From: Streptomyces specialis | GTDB taxonomy: Bacteria > Actinomycetota > Actinomycetes > Streptomycetales > Streptomycetaceae | Assembly (NCBI RefSeq): GCF_001493375.1 | Contig: NZ_LN929896.1 | Location: 708,808-772,807 of the forward strand | Direction: 5' to 3' | Length of the DNA stretch: 64,000 nt | Shown: one piece after another, positions 18,276-27,605 of the stretch | Position numbering within the stretch: the stretch's first letter is position 1 | Layout of the letters: every line of letters starts with the position of its first letter | Program-made: the position numbers and the translations under genes | Notes under the pieces: generated by a model | Told to the model about the DNA's origin: nothing | The model's database searches: none | Seen by the model: only the letters and a program-made list of their open reading frames with translations

Positions 18276-18836
18276 TCAGCGGCGCCCGGCCGCCTCCCGC
18301 GGCCGGGACTCCCGCCGGGGCCAGACCGTGTAGCACACGGCGATCAGCCCGTGGATGCCGAGAACCCGCAGCGCCGTGAACTGCCAGCCGCGCAGCGGAT
18401 CGGTCCGCCCCGGGTCGCCGATCGCCCAGATCATCGCCTGGAGCACCGCCAGGGCTATCAGCACCGCGACCAGCGTCATGGTCCACAGGCGCCACTCGTG
18501 GCGCGCCCGCGCCGCACCGTACCGCGGGGGCTTCGCCGGAGGCGGGGCCCCGGCCCAGCGGTGGGCCGCGTGCCCGTCCGCCCAGCGGATCAGATAGTGG
18601 CCGTACGCCACGGTGAAGCCGAGGTAGAGCGCCGCCAGCCCGGGGGCCGCCGACGGCTCCGCGCCCCGCCGCAGATCCAGGGCCGTGGCGGTCGGCAGCA
18701 GCACGTCGATCAACGGGACGCACAGCAGCAGCGCGCCACCGAGCCGGGGCATCCGCAGCGGATAACGCGCCACCAGGCCGGCCCCCAGCAACAGCCAGAA
18801 CCCCACCTCGGCGGCGCCGATCAGAGCGACGAGCAC
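18276..18836 (-). CDS. Polytopic membrane protein of unknown function
   Basis: A 186-residue protein with five to six hydrophobic segments (for example ALIGAAEVGFWLLLGAGLV and TLVAVLIALAVLQAMIWAI). It starts at the GTG at 18836. There is a Tyr/Trp/His-rich loop (LYLGFTVAYGHYLIRWADGHAAHRW). Its promoter region lies in the adapter artefact beginning at 18859, so its upstream context is unreliable. No family recognised. Confidence 0.7.
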   Translation of the reverse strand: MLVALIGAAEVGFWLLLGAGLVARYPLRMPRLGGALLLCVPLIDVLLPTATALDLRRGAEPSAAPGLAALYLGFTVAYGHYLIRWADGHAAHRWAGAPPPAKPPRYGAARARHEWRLWTMTLVAVLIALAVLQAMIWAIGDPGRTDPLRGWQFTALRVLGIHGLIAVCYTVWPRRESRPREAAGRR

Positions 18837-18858
18837 AGCGGTCTCCTTCCGGTCGGAC

Positions 18859-19075
18859 CTGACTCTTATACACCTCTGACGCTGACGAAGATCAGGATAG
18901 TGTCTTCACTCCGCGCTTCCGTGTGCGTCACTAACACAAGGTCACTTATGACCATAAGACCTTGCCGACGAGCTATTTTCGGCGCGGAAGCCGGCTTCCA
19001 TGTTTTCGGCGGGGCGGGGGCGGGGGGGGGGGGGCGGGGGGGGGGGGCCCGCCGCCCCCGCCGCCCCGGCCCGGC
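18859..19075. other. Assembly artefact: Nextera i5-side adapter plus poly-G/poly-C join
   Basis: Bases 18859-18877 match the Nextera mosaic end at 17 of 19. They are followed by a damaged read-1 adapter (GACGCTG..ACGA), then AGG ATA GTGT as in index S503 read in reverse plus the P5 tail, then unrecognised sequence. A G-run (about 19010-19045) changes to a C-rich run before real coding resumes near 19080. The real intergenic sequence between the membrane protein and the histidine kinase is absent, including any promoters. Confidence 0.88.
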
Positions 19076-19091
19076 GTGCTCTCATGGAGCC

Positions 19092-20294
19092 ATGCTCAGC
19101 TCGCTCCGCCCCCACCGCCACGATGTGTGGATCGCCGCGGCCGGCCTGGCCGGCGGGCTGCTGTGCGTCGTCTTCGGCCTCTACACCGTGGTGCCCGACC
19201 GCCCGCACGGTCCCGCCGTCCTCGTGGGACTCGCGGCGATGTGCGGCGCCGAGCTGCTGCGCCGCACCGCTCCCGCGACGGCGATGGCCCTCGCGGTCGC
19301 CGCGCTGATCGTCGACGCCGTCACCGGTGGCCTCCTCGCCGTCATGATCATGTTTACCGACGTGGTGTACGCCGCGGTGGTCTACGGCTCCACCCGCCTC
19401 TCCCGGGCGGTGGTCCGGGGCAGCGGCGTGGTCACCGTGGCGCTCACCCTCGCCGCCGTGGCCTGGGTGGGCGGCGGCGAGGGCCTGCTGTTCGGGGCGC
19501 TGTGCGGGGGCATCACCACCGCCCCCGCCTGGACCGGGGTGATCATCCGCGACCACCGGGCGACGGTGGCGGCCGAGCGGTTGCGCGCCGAGCAGACCGC
19601 GCTGCTGGCCGAAATGGACCGCGTCCAGGCGGTCACCGCCGAGCGCGCCCGGATGGCGCGCGAGCTGCACGACCGCGTGGCCAACCACCTGTCCGCCATA
19701 GCCATCCACTCCACCGCCGCGCTCTCCGTCGAGGAGCCCGCCGCCGCCCGCGAGGCCCTGAAGGTCATCAGGGAGAACAGCACGCGCGGCCTGGCCGAGA
19801 TGCGCGGTCTCATCGGGCTGCTGCGCCAGCAGGGCGACAGCGCCGGCGTCGAGGCGACACCCGGCCTGGACGGCCCGGCCGGTCTGGACGCCCTGCTCCG
19901 CCGGGCCGTCCGCGACGGCGCGGCCGGGCGTCTGCGGTTCACCGGCCGCGACGAGCGCCCGCCAGGCGCCGCCCTGCCCGTCCCCGTGGAGCTCGCGGCG
20001 TACCGCATCGTCCAGGAGTCCCTGGCGAACGCGGTGAAGCACGCCGCACCCGGCGAGGTCACCGTGGTCCTCCGGCAGGAGGCGGACGTCCTGACCGTCA
20101 CCGTCACCAGCCCGTTCCACGACCGGACGCCCTCCCGCGCGCCCGGCTCCGGCGCGGGCCTGATCGGCATGCGGGAGCGCGTGGAGCTGCTCAGCGGCGG
20201 ATTCTCCGCCGGCCCCGCCATGGCGGAGGACGGCGCGCCCGTCTGGCGCGTCACGGCCGGTCTCCCCCTCGCGGAAAGGGTGTTGACGTCATGA
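19092..20294 (+). CDS. NarL-type sensor histidine kinase (HisKA_3)
   Basis: A 400-residue kinase. An N-terminal membrane domain has about five TM helices (residues 10-150). HisKA_3 follows with phospho-His in RMARELHDRVANHLSAIAIH, and then an HATPase_c domain with N-box QESLANAVKHA and G-box GSGAGLIGMRER. The ATG at 19092 fits where real sequence begins after the artefact, though sequence further upstream cannot be judged. Its stop overlaps the response regulator start (20291-20294). Confidence 0.9.
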   Translation: MLSSLRPHRHDVWIAAAGLAGGLLCVVFGLYTVVPDRPHGPAVLVGLAAMCGAELLRRTAPATAMALAVAALIVDAVTGGLLAVMIMFTDVVYAAVVYGSTRLSRAVVRGSGVVTVALTLAAVAWVGGGEGLLFGALCGGITTAPAWTGVIIRDHRATVAAERLRAEQTALLAEMDRVQAVTAERARMARELHDRVANHLSAIAIHSTAALSVEEPAAAREALKVIRENSTRGLAEMRGLIGLLRQQGDSAGVEATPGLDGPAGLDALLRRAVRDGAAGRLRFTGRDERPPGAALPVPVELAAYRIVQESLANAVKHAAPGEVTVVLRQEADVLTVTVTSPFHDRTPSRAPGSGAGLIGMRERVELLSGGFSAGPAMAEDGAPVWRVTAGLPLAERVLTS

Positions 20295-20959
20295 CCATCC
20301 GGGTGCTCGTCGCCGAGGACCAGGCGTCGGTGCGGCAGGGCCTGGTGCTGATCCTGCGCGCCGCGTCCGGCGTCGAGGTGGTGGCGGAGGCGGCCGACGG
20401 CGAGCAGGCGGTCCGGCTGGCCCGCGAGCTGCGGCCGGACGTGGTGCTGATGGACGTGCAGATGCCGCGCCTGGACGGCGTCTCGGCGACCCGCGCGATC
20501 ACCGCCGAGGCCCTGGCGGAGGTGCTGGTCCTGACCACGTTCGACTTCGACGAGTATGTCTTCGGCGCGCTCCAGGCCGGAGCGGGCGGATTCCTGCTCA
20601 AGGACAGCGACGCGGCCACCCTGGTCTCCGCCGTCCGCACGGTCGCCGCCGGAGAGGGCATGATCGCCCCGGCCGTCACCCGCCGCCTGATCGCCGAGTT
20701 CGCGCGCCGCACGCCGGGCCCGCGCCCCCCGGCGCCGGACGCGACGGCGCTCGGCACGCTCACCCCGCGCGAGCGCGAGGTGCTCGTCCACGTCGGCGAG
20801 GGCCTGTCGAACGCGGAGATCGCCGAGCGGCTCCGGATGGCCGAGGCGACGGTGAAGACGCATGTCAGCCGCGTCCTGGGCAAGCTCGGTCTCCGCAGCC
20901 GCGTCCAGGCGGCCGTCCTCGCCCAGCGGCTGACGGACGGCACCGGCCCCTTCTCCTGA
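20291..20959 (+). CDS. NarL/FixJ family response regulator
   Basis: A 222-residue regulator. The receiver has VLVAEDQASVRQG, acceptor Asp in VVLMDVQMPRLDG and Lys in FLLKDSDAATL. The LuxR-type HTH at the C-terminus has LTPREREVLVHVGEGLSNAEIA and ATVKTHVSRVLGKLGLRSR. It forms an operon with the upstream kinase through an ATGA overlap. Target genes cannot be read from the window. Confidence 0.93.
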   Translation: MTIRVLVAEDQASVRQGLVLILRAASGVEVVAEAADGEQAVRLARELRPDVVLMDVQMPRLDGVSATRAITAEALAEVLVLTTFDFDEYVFGALQAGAGGFLLKDSDAATLVSAVRTVAAGEGMIAPAVTRRLIAEFARRTPGPRPPAPDATALGTLTPREREVLVHVGEGLSNAEIAERLRMAEATVKTHVSRVLGKLGLRSRVQAAVLAQRLTDGTGPFS

Positions 20960-21023
20960 GCCAGGAGACGAATGGGAAAAAGGCAGAAGAGAAAGAAGGG
21001 AGAAGAAGAGAGCGGGGAGAGCG

Positions 21024-21473
21024 TCAGGCCACGTTCACCCGCTGGCCGGGCGGGGCCGCCTCCAGCCAGGCGAGGAATCCGGTCAGCGCGTCCTCGCTCA
21101 TCGCCAGCTCCACGTCGGTCCCGTTGTGGTGGCAGCTCAGCACCACCGCGCCCGGCAGCAGCGCCAGCTCCTCCTCGCCCTGCGGCACCCGCCGCTCCCG
21201 GACCTGGATCTGGTCACGCTGAAGCGTCCGCCGGGGGCGCGGGGCGTAGGAGAAGACGCGGAACCACTCGACGTTGTCCCCGTTGTACCGGGCCACGCCG
21301 TACAGCCAGCCCTTGCCGGGCGACTGCCCGGTCCGGGGCGGGGCGAAGCGGGCGCTGCAGTCGAAGGTGCCGCCCGAGCGCTGGATCAGCCGCCGCCTGG
21401 CCCCGAAGCCGAACAGGCCCGCGACGACGAGCAGGAGCACCGCGCCGACCGCCACAAGCAAGGCGAGGACCAT
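21024..21473 (-). CDS. DUF2550 membrane-anchored protein
   Basis: A 149-residue protein. One N-terminal TM helix (LALLVAVGAVLLLVVAGLFGF) precedes a cytoplasmic domain with RRRLIQRSGGTFDCS, WLYGVARYNGDNVEWFRVFSY and CHHNGTDVELAMSEDALTGFLAWLEA. DUF2550 genes commonly follow atpC in actinobacteria, as here, 70 bp downstream on the same strand. The start at 21473 places the TM helix directly after Met; the longer frame upstream is not supported. Function unknown. Confidence 0.9.
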   Translation of the reverse strand: MVLALLVAVGAVLLLVVAGLFGFGARRRLIQRSGGTFDCSARFAPPRTGQSPGKGWLYGVARYNGDNVEWFRVFSYAPRPRRTLQRDQIQVRERRVPQGEEELALLPGAVVLSCHHNGTDVELAMSEDALTGFLAWLEAAPPGQRVNVA

Positions 21474-21543
21474 CTCGACCGACCTCCTCGCCTCGTCGTG
21501 TGCTCTCGTGCCCGGTGCCGAATCCCCTGTGCCGGAGCGGGCG

Positions 21544-21933
21544 TCAGCGCCCCGCCGCCGCGGCGGCGGCCCGGAGCCGGACGTCCGCGCGCCGCTCGGC
21601 CGCCGCGTCCGCCTCGGATCGCGCCTGCTCCAGAGCGCGCTCGGCCCGCTCGACGTCGATCTCCTCCGACAGCTCGGCGATCTCCGCGAGCAGCGACAGC
21701 TTACCGTCCGTGTACGAAATGAAACCGCCGTGCACCGCGGCCACCACCGTGCCCTCACCGGTCTCACCCGTCGTGCGGATGGTCACCGGGCCCTCCTGGA
21801 GCACGCCGAGCAGCGGCTGGTGTCCGGGCATGATGCCGATGTCGCCCGAGGTGATGCGCGCGACGACCAGACTGGCCTTGCCGGACCATACCTGGCGGTC
21901 GGCGGCGACCAACTCGACGTGCAGCTCAGCCAC
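21544..21933 (-). CDS. atpC: ATP synthase F1 subunit epsilon
   Basis: A 129-residue subunit. The N-terminal beta-sandwich (MAELHVELVAADRQVWSG, DIGIMPGHQPLLGVLQEGPV) is followed by a C-terminal helical hairpin rich in Ala/Glu/Arg. Epsilon links gamma to the c-ring and inhibits hydrolysis. It is the last core gene of the atp operon, about 114 bp after atpD. Confidence 0.96.
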   Translation of the reverse strand: MAELHVELVAADRQVWSGKASLVVARITSGDIGIMPGHQPLLGVLQEGPVTIRTTGETGEGTVVAAVHGGFISYTDGKLSLLAEIAELSEEIDVERAERALEQARSEADAAAERRADVRLRAAAAAAGR

Positions 21934-22047
21934 GATGGCTCCTCATCCCTGGATGTCTGGCTTGCAGAAGAATAATGGGCACGCGCGGTCACCCGAGGGG
22001 CGGGGTGAGCATCGACCCCGCCCCCGATCGGGTATCGCGCGTCGGCG

Positions 22048-23502
22048 TCAGGAAACGCCCAGCTTCTTGGCCTTGGCCTTCAGGTCGTCCAGGCCACCGC
22101 ACATGAAGAACGCCTGCTCCGGGAAGTGGTCGTACTCACCGTCGGCGATCGCGTTGAACGCGGCGATCGACTCGTCCAGCGGCACGTCCGAGCCGTCGAG
22201 GCCGGTGAACTGCTTCGCCGCGTGGGTGTTCTGCGACAGGAAGCGCTCGATGCGGCGGGCGCGCTGAACGGGGAGCTTGTCCTCCTCGCTCAGCTCGTCC
22301 ATACCGAGGATCGCGATGATGTCCTGGAGGTCCTTGTACTTCTGGAGGATCCCCTTGACGCGCGAGGCGCACTGGTAGTGGTCCTGCGAGACGTACCGCG
22401 GGTCCAGGATCCGCGAGGTGGAGTCCAGCGGGTCCACCGCCGGGTAGATGCCCTTCTCGGAGATGGGCCGGGAGAGCACCGTGGTGGCGTCCAGGTGGGC
22501 GAACGTGGTGGCGGGCGCCGGGTCGGTCAGGTCGTCGGCGGGCACGTAGATCGCCTGCATCGAGGTGATCGAGTGACCGCGCGTCGAGGTGATGCGCTCC
22601 TGGAGCACGCCCATCTCGTCCGCCAGGTTCGGCTGATAGCCCACGGCCGAGGGCATACGGCCCAGCAGCGTGGAGACCTCGGAACCGGCCTGCGTGAAGC
22701 GGAAGATGTTGTCGATGAAGAACAGCACGTCCTGCTTCTGCACATCGCGGAAGTACTCCGCCATGGTCAGACCGGCCAGCGCGACGCGCAGCCGGGTGCC
22801 CGGCGGCTCGTCCATCTGCCCGAAGACGAGCGCGGTCTGCGGCAGCACGCCGGAGTCCCGCATCTCCTCGATCAGGTCGTTGCCCTCACGGGTGCGCTCG
22901 CCGACGCCGGCGAACACGGAAACGCCCTCGTGCAGCTTCGCCACACGCATGATCATTTCCTGGATGAGCACGGTCTTGCCCACGCCCGCGCCGCCGAACA
23001 GGCCGATCTTGCCGCCCTTGACGTACGGGGTCAGCAGGTCGATGACCTTCAGACCGGTCTCGAACATCTCGGTCTTCGACTCGAGCTGGTCGAACGCCGG
23101 GGCCTTGCGGTGGATCGTCCACCGGTCGGTGATCTCCGACTCGGCCTCGGGCTCGTTCAGGATGCGGCCCAGGGTGTTGAACACCCGGCCCTTGGTGACG
23201 TCGCCGACCGGCACCGTGATGCCGGAGCCGGTGTCGGTCACCGGCGACTGGCGCACCAGGCCGTCGTTCGGCTCCAGGGCGATCGTGCGCACCAGGCCCT
23301 CGCCGAGGTGCTGCGCGACCTCCAGGGTCAGCGTCTTGGTCTGGCCGGCGTTCGCCGGGTCGGCGATCTCGACAGTCAGGGCGTTGTAGATCTCCGGCAT
23401 GGCGTCGACGGGGAACTCCACGTCGACGACCGGGCCGATGACTCGCGCCACACGGCCCGTCGCCGTGGCCTGCCCGGTGGCCGCCTCAGCAGCAGTGGTC
23501 AT
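22048..23502 (-). CDS. atpD: ATP synthase F1 subunit beta (catalytic)
   Basis: A 484-residue catalytic subunit. The P-loop is GGAGVGKTVLIQE, followed by GERTREGNDL, Walker B region VLFFIDNIFRFTQAGSE, and the DELSEED-type lever written MDELSEEDKL. The ATP synthase alpha/beta signature PAVDPLDSTS is present. ATG at 23502 with atpG ending three bases upstream. Confidence 0.97.
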   Translation of the reverse strand: MTTAAEAATGQATATGRVARVIGPVVDVEFPVDAMPEIYNALTVEIADPANAGQTKTLTLEVAQHLGEGLVRTIALEPNDGLVRQSPVTDTGSGITVPVGDVTKGRVFNTLGRILNEPEAESEITDRWTIHRKAPAFDQLESKTEMFETGLKVIDLLTPYVKGGKIGLFGGAGVGKTVLIQEMIMRVAKLHEGVSVFAGVGERTREGNDLIEEMRDSGVLPQTALVFGQMDEPPGTRLRVALAGLTMAEYFRDVQKQDVLFFIDNIFRFTQAGSEVSTLLGRMPSAVGYQPNLADEMGVLQERITSTRGHSITSMQAIYVPADDLTDPAPATTFAHLDATTVLSRPISEKGIYPAVDPLDSTSRILDPRYVSQDHYQCASRVKGILQKYKDLQDIIAILGMDELSEEDKLPVQRARRIERFLSQNTHAAKQFTGLDGSDVPLDESIAAFNAIADGEYDHFPEQAFFMCGGLDDLKAKAKKLGVS

Positions 23503-23504
23503 GA

Positions 23505-24434
23505 TTAGCGTTCACTTCCCGCGGTCGCGTCGGCCAAGGCGCTCGCGCCACCGACGATCTCGGTGATTTCCTGGGTGATTTCGGCCTGGCGGGCCGCGTT
23601 GGCGAGGCGCGTGAACGACCTGATGAGATCTTCCGCGTTGTCCGTCGCCGACTTCATGGCCCGCCGGGTGGCCGCGTGCTTGGAGGCCGCCGCCTGGAGG
23701 AGCGCGTTGTAGATACGGCTCTCCACGTAGCGCGGCATCAGCGCGTCGAGGACCTCCTCGGCCGACGGCTCGAACTCGTAGAGCGCCTTCGGGTCCGTGG
23801 ATTTGGCCGGGGACTGCTCCGACGCCTCCGCGACCTCGGCGAGGCTCAGCGGCAGCAGCCGGCGCCCCACCGGGGTCTGCGTCATCATCGACACGAACTC
23901 GGTGTAGACGATGTGCAACTCGTCCACGCCGCCCTCGTCGGTGTCCCGCTCCATGGCCTCGATCAGCGGCGCCGCCACCTCCTTGGCGTCGGCGTACGTC
24001 GGGCTGTCGGTGAAGCCGGTCCACGACTTGGTCGTCGGCCGCTCACGGAACGCGTAGTACGCCACGCCCTTGCGGCCGACGATGTACGTGTCGACCTCCA
24101 GGCCCCGCGCGACCAGCTCACCGGTGAGCTGCTCCCCGGCCTTCAGGGCGTTGCTGGAGTACCCGCCGGCCAGTCCGCGGTCGCTGGTGACCAGCAGCAC
24201 CGCGGCCCGGCGGGGCCGCTCCGCCTCGGTGGTGAGGGGGTGCTTGACGTTCGAGCTGTTCGCCACCGCCGTGACGGCGGCGGTCAGCTCGTCCGCGTAC
24301 GGCTTGGAGGCCGCCACCTTGCGCTGCGCCTTGACGATGCGCGAGGCGGCGATCATCTCCATCGCCCGCGTGATCTTCTTGGTCGCGCTGACGGTCTTGA
24401 TCCGGCGCTTGTAGACCCGAAGCTGGGAGCCCAT
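23505..24434 (-). CDS. atpG: ATP synthase F1 subunit gamma
   Basis: A 309-residue central stalk subunit. The N-terminal helix is MGSQLRVYKRRIKTVSATKKITRAMEMI, and the C-terminal signature is ESRIYNALLQAAASKHAATRRAMKSATDNAEDLI (only the start and end are diagnostic here). It turns inside the alpha3-beta3 head. Two bases separate its start from the atpA stop, so the two are coupled. Confidence 0.96.
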   Translation of the reverse strand: MGSQLRVYKRRIKTVSATKKITRAMEMIAASRIVKAQRKVAASKPYADELTAAVTAVANSSNVKHPLTTEAERPRRAAVLLVTSDRGLAGGYSSNALKAGEQLTGELVARGLEVDTYIVGRKGVAYYAFRERPTTKSWTGFTDSPTYADAKEVAAPLIEAMERDTDEGGVDELHIVYTEFVSMMTQTPVGRRLLPLSLAEVAEASEQSPAKSTDPKALYEFEPSAEEVLDALMPRYVESRIYNALLQAAASKHAATRRAMKSATDNAEDLIRSFTRLANAARQAEITQEITEIVGGASALADATAGSER

Positions 24435-24436
24435 GC

Positions 24437-26008
24437 TCAGTCCTCGCCCAGCAGCTTGCCGTCCGAGGTCTCGAACTGCTGCTTGAACTTGTTCACCGCG
24501 GCGCCGACGGCCTGGACGGTGTCGTCCGACATCTTGCCGCCCTCGCGGATCGACGTCATCAGGTCCTTGTGCTCGCGGCCGAGGTAGTCCAGCAGCTCAC
24601 GCTCGAAGCGACGGATGTCCGGCACCGGGATGTCGTCCATCAGACCGCTCGTGCCGGACCAGATGGAGACCACCTGGTTCTCGGTCGAGAAGGGGCTGTA
24701 CTGCTCCTGCTTCAGCAGCTCCACCATGCGCTGGCCACGGGCCAGGGCGGACTTGGACGCGGCGTCCAGGTCGGAGCCGAAGGCGGCGAACGCCTCCAGC
24801 TCGCGGTACTGGGCCAGGTCCACACGGAGCGAACCGGTGATCTGCCGGATCGCCTTGTGCTGGGCGGCGCCACCGACGCGGGAGACCGAGATACCGACGT
24901 TCAGCGCCGGGCGCTGGCCCGCGTTGAACAGGTCGGACTCCAGGAAGCACTGGCCGTCGGTGATGGAGATGACGTTGGTCGGGATGAACGCCGACACGTC
25001 GTTGGCCTTGGTCTCCACGATCGGCAGGCCGGTCATGGAGCCGGCGCCCATGTCGTCGGACAGCTTCGCGCAGCGCTCCAGCAGCCGGGAGTGCAGGTAG
25101 AAGACGTCACCCGGGTACGCCTCGCGGCCCGGCGGGCGGCGCAGCAGCAGCGAGACGGCGCGGTACGCGTCGGCCTGCTTCGACAGGTCGTCGAAGACGA
25201 TCAGCACGTGCTTGCCGTCGTACATCCAGTGCTGGCCGATGGCCGAGCCGGTGTAGGGCGCGATGTACTTGAAGCCGGCCGGGTCGGACGCGGGAGCCGC
25301 CACGATCGTGGTGTACTCCAGGGCGCCCGCCTCCTCCAGCGCGCCGCGCACGGACGCGATGGTCGAGCCCTTCTGGCCGATCGCCACGTAGATGCAGCGG
25401 ACCTGCTTGTTCGGGTCGCCGGAACGCCAGTTGTCGCGCTGGTTGATGATCGTGTCCACCGCGAGGGCGGTCTTGCCGGTCTGCCGGTCGCCGATGATGA
25501 GCTGGCGCTGGCCGCGGCCGATCGGGGTCATGGTGTCGACGGCCTTGTAGCCGGTCTCCATGGGCTCGTGCACCGACTTGCGCTGCATGACCGTGGGGGC
25601 CTGCAGCTCAAGGGCGCGGCGGCCCGTGGTCTCGATCTCGCCGAGGCCGTCGATCGGGTTGCCCAGCGGGTCCACGACCCGGCCGAGGTAGCCCTCGCCG
25701 ACGCCGACGGACAGGACCTCACCGGTGCGGCGCACCGGCTGGCCCTCCTCGATGCCGCTGAACTCACCGAGAACGACGACGCCGATCTCCCGCTCCTCAA
25801 GGTTGAGGGCGAGGCCGAGGGTGCCGTCCTCGAACTTCAGCAGTTCGTTCGCCATGGCCGAGGGCAGTCCCTCGACCTTCGCGATGCCGTCACCGGCAAC
25901 GCTGACCGTCCCGACCTCTTCCCGCGAGGCCGCGTCCGGCGTGTACGACTGGACGAAAGTCTCCAGCGCGTCCCGGATCTCATCCGGCCGGATCGTGAGC
26001 TCCGCCAT
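24437..26008 (-). CDS. atpA: ATP synthase F1 subunit alpha
   Basis: A 523-residue regulatory nucleotide-binding subunit. The P-loop is GDRQTGKTALAVD, followed by VLIVFDDLSKQADAYR and the signature PALNVGISVSRVGGAAQ. The start MAELTIRPDE (ATG at 26008) is chosen because all Streptomyces AtpA begin there. An ATG 54 bases further upstream is in frame but improbable. Confidence 0.96.
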   Translation of the reverse strand: MAELTIRPDEIRDALETFVQSYTPDAASREEVGTVSVAGDGIAKVEGLPSAMANELLKFEDGTLGLALNLEEREIGVVVLGEFSGIEEGQPVRRTGEVLSVGVGEGYLGRVVDPLGNPIDGLGEIETTGRRALELQAPTVMQRKSVHEPMETGYKAVDTMTPIGRGQRQLIIGDRQTGKTALAVDTIINQRDNWRSGDPNKQVRCIYVAIGQKGSTIASVRGALEEAGALEYTTIVAAPASDPAGFKYIAPYTGSAIGQHWMYDGKHVLIVFDDLSKQADAYRAVSLLLRRPPGREAYPGDVFYLHSRLLERCAKLSDDMGAGSMTGLPIVETKANDVSAFIPTNVISITDGQCFLESDLFNAGQRPALNVGISVSRVGGAAQHKAIRQITGSLRVDLAQYRELEAFAAFGSDLDAASKSALARGQRMVELLKQEQYSPFSTENQVVSIWSGTSGLMDDIPVPDIRRFERELLDYLGREHKDLMTSIREGGKMSDDTVQAVGAAVNKFKQQFETSDGKLLGED

Positions 26009-26135
26009 CTGGGTTCCCTGCTCTCCTTGTTGGGCCCGTAAGTACGTCCACATACGGCCCAACCCGGGCCGCTTTCGTTCGTTCTCGTGGTGCGTGTGGT
26101 GATCGCGTCTTGAGTTGGTCGCGCGCCCGCGCGCG

Positions 26136-26960
26136 TCAGCCCGCCATCCGGCGGTTCACCTCGTCCAGGCGGTCCGCGATGGTGCCGTGGATCACCTCGT
26201 CACCGATGCGGACCGAGATTCCGCCGAGGACCGCCGGGTCGACGTCGAGGTTGAGCTGGACCGGGCGGCCGTGAAGCCGCGCGAGGGCGTCGCCCAGCCG
26301 TCGCCGCTGCTGGTCGCTGAGCGGCACCGCGGAGGTGACGACGGCGACGGAGCGGTTCCGCCGGGAGGCGGCCAGCACGCTGAGCGCGTCCAGCCCCGCA
26401 TCCAGGCTACGTCCCCGGGGCCGTTCCACCAGCCGGGTGACGAGCCGCTCGGTGACCGGGTGCGCCCGGCCGCCGAGCAGCGTGCGGATCAGCGCCGACT
26501 TGGCGGCGACCGCGGCGGCGCTGTCGTCCCTGGTGGTGAGCGCCGACCGCAGCTCGGGCGAGGTGGCGACCACGCGACCGAACCGGAACAGCTCGTCCTC
26601 CACGGAGTCCAGCGCGCCGACGCGGTCGGCGGCGATCAGGTCGGCCGTGTCGGCCAGCTCCTCGATCGCGTCGACCAGGTCACGGGAGGCGGACCACCGG
26701 GCGCGGACCGTGCCGGAGACCAGGTCCACGGCCTCGCCGCCGACCTGGCCGGCCAGCAGCCGCCGGATCAGCTCGGCCTTCCGCTCGCCCTCCTGCGCCG
26801 GGTCGGTGAGGACCCGGCGCAGCGCGGTCTCGCGGTGGAGGAGCTGCGTGACGGCGGCGAGGTCCGTGGCGAGGGCCGCCGCGTCCACCCGGGTGTTGTC
26901 CGTCAGCGCCTCAAGGCGCTCCCGCGCGGCGTCGAGCGCCTCGCGGCTCGCTCCGATCAT
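26136..26960 (-). CDS. atpH: ATP synthase F1 subunit delta
   Basis: A 274-residue delta subunit. It is longer than the about 180 residues of E. coli but normal for actinobacteria, where an N-terminal extension is fused. The C-terminal OSCP signature region is VTSAVPLSDQQRRRLGDALARLHGRPV...LDVDPAVLGGISVRIGDEVIHGT. It holds the F1 head to the peripheral stalk. Confidence 0.95.
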   Translation of the reverse strand: MIGASREALDAARERLEALTDNTRVDAAALATDLAAVTQLLHRETALRRVLTDPAQEGERKAELIRRLLAGQVGGEAVDLVSGTVRARWSASRDLVDAIEELADTADLIAADRVGALDSVEDELFRFGRVVATSPELRSALTTRDDSAAAVAAKSALIRTLLGGRAHPVTERLVTRLVERPRGRSLDAGLDALSVLAASRRNRSVAVVTSAVPLSDQQRRRLGDALARLHGRPVQLNLDVDPAVLGGISVRIGDEVIHGTIADRLDEVNRRMAG

Positions 26961-27003
26961 CAGGCTCGTTCCCCTTCTCGCTCACGGCTCGCCGTTCCGG
27001 TGG

Positions 27004-27567
27004 TCATCGGCCGCCCGCCTCGGACTGCGACGGCACCGTGGCGCCGGCCTGCTGCTCCAGGTCGTCGAGGAAGCGGTCGATGGTGCGGCTCTGCCGGGCG
27101 TGGTCCTCCAGGGACTCCCCGACCAGCCGCCCGGCCAGGTCGATGGCGAGCTTGCCGACGTCCTGGCGCAGCAGCTCGGCGGCCTGCTTGCGGTCGGCCG
27201 CGATCTGGGCGTGGCCGGCGGCGATGATCTCCTCGCGCTGCCGCTGACCCTCCGCGCGCATCTCGGCGATGAGCGCGGCGCCCTGCTCCTGCGCCTCCTG
27301 ACGCATCCGGGCCGCCTCGTGACGGGCCTCGGCGAGCTGCTCCTTGTAGCTTTCGAGCGTCTGCGCCGCCTCGGCCTGCGCCGCCTCGGCCTTCTCCATA
27401 CCGCCTTCGATCGCCTCGCGACGCTCGTCCAGTGCCTTGTTGATGGCGGGGAGGAGCTTCTTGTAGAAGACGAAGAAGACGACACCGAAGCAGATCAGGC
27501 CGATGATGATCTCGGGAACCACCGGCAGGAGAGGGCTCTGCGGCTCTTCCTCAGCCAGGAAAATCAT
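27004..27567 (-). CDS. atpF: ATP synthase Fo subunit b
   Basis: A 187-residue peripheral-stalk subunit. A short N-terminus (MIFLAEEEPQSPL) is followed by one TM helix (VVPEIIIGLICFGVVFFVFY) and a long charged coiled coil to about residue 165. It is encoded between atpE and atpH, as in most bacteria. Confidence 0.96.
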   Translation of the reverse strand: MIFLAEEEPQSPLLPVVPEIIIGLICFGVVFFVFYKKLLPAINKALDERREAIEGGMEKAEAAQAEAAQTLESYKEQLAEARHEAARMRQEAQEQGAALIAEMRAEGQRQREEIIAAGHAQIAADRKQAAELLRQDVGKLAIDLAGRLVGESLEDHARQSRTIDRFLDDLEQQAGATVPSQSEAGGR

Positions 27568-27605
27568 GATGGCGGACCTTTCGTCGGTAGGGGCTCGCGC
27601 GACGC

